DNA of 13,479 nucleotides, taken from an uncultured Prevotella sp. (GTDB lineage: Bacteria; Bacteroidota; Bacteroidia; Bacteroidales; Bacteroidaceae). The notes beneath the pieces were generated by a model that searched no databases, was not told the origin of the DNA, and worked only from the letters and a program-made list of their open reading frames with translations. The translations under genes were made by a program, and so were the position numbers. This document shows positions 13,420 to 13,479 of the stretch, in pieces. The stretch lies in NCBI GenBank assembly GCA_934256705.1, contig CAKQPF010000077.1, positions 1 to 13,479 of the forward strand, read 5' to 3'. Every line of letters begins with the position of its first letter. Position 1 is the first letter of the stretch.

Positions 13420-13479
13420 CATAGCCAAACCGTTTCTCTTGCAGTATCAGCCAGTTAGCAATTTCAATTTGCGTTACTG
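13404..13479. repeat. Terminal inverted repeat, right copy
   Basis: Exact complement of bases 2-77. It begins TTTAACCCAAGTTTAACATA directly after the transposase coding sequence. One frame of it is open beyond a TAA (PKFNIAKPFLLQYQPVSN), so the alternative that it belongs to a transposase second ORF cannot be dismissed. Confidence 0.75.

Overview
The window looks like an accessory region from a Bacteroidota genome, most likely a Prevotella/Segatella-type gut or rumen bacterium. The clues are upstream boxes matching the Bacteroidota -7 element TAnnTTTG (with TTG/TTTG about 19-20 nt upstream), a BspA-like surface protein with a Prevotella-style C-terminal tail, an ISAon1-type transposase N-terminal ORF, a DUF4254/GT9 pair, a DUF6088-type (AbiEi-like) antitoxin and an AAA_14/DUF4143 ATPase. 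These assignments come from reading the proteins; no search was run. No rRNA, tRNA or CRISPR array was seen.

Layout. Positions 1-77 are an exact inverted copy of the last 76 bases of the window. A long leader (about 230-801) precedes a 1113-aa secreted surface protein (802-4143). A 70-aa acidic peptide gene (4175-4387) follows 31 nt later, and both end at a strong terminator. On the minus strand lie an AbiEi-like antitoxin (5049-5639) under a 41-bp palindromic operator with a deleted AbiEii-like toxin remnant behind it (4671-5049), an ATPase (6678-8036), a Bro-N/DinD-like gene (8386-9234) enclosed by ~130-bp inverted repeats, a family 9 glycosyltransferase (9724-10758) and a DUF4254 gene (10984-11586). 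On the plus strand at the right are a 120-aa protein of uncertain family (12521-12883) and the 5' part of an ISAon1-type transposase (13027-13419), which runs into the 76-bp terminal repeat.

Between the genes nearly all the DNA is built from a small vocabulary of repeats used again and again. R1 (4 copies, ~96 bp) is a chain of small hairpins. R2 (2 copies, ~300 bp) contains 45-bp terminal inverted repeats. R3 (2 copies in opposite orientation, ~117 bp, plus a fragment) is MITE-like. R4 (5 copies) is an AT-rich TATCAATA hairpin. R5 (3 copies) is an inverted TTCACTTTTCAC tract. These modules lie within 0-20 bp of the stop codons of several genes and have a partly conserved order, so the region looks like mobile cargo genes separated by repeat islands.

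How the genes work together. The surface protein and small peptide form one transcription unit. DUF4254 and GT9 probably form an envelope-glycan unit separated by an R5 hairpin. The antitoxin/toxin remnant, ATPase, Bro gene and transposase fragment are typical mobile-element or defence cargo. The most interesting signals are the R1 hairpin family with compensatory changes, the inverted-repeat-enclosed Bro gene, the orphaned antitoxin that keeps its operator, the 33-bp phased repeats before the ATPase, and the inverted terminal repeat that suggests the same insertion sequence flanks the region on both sides.
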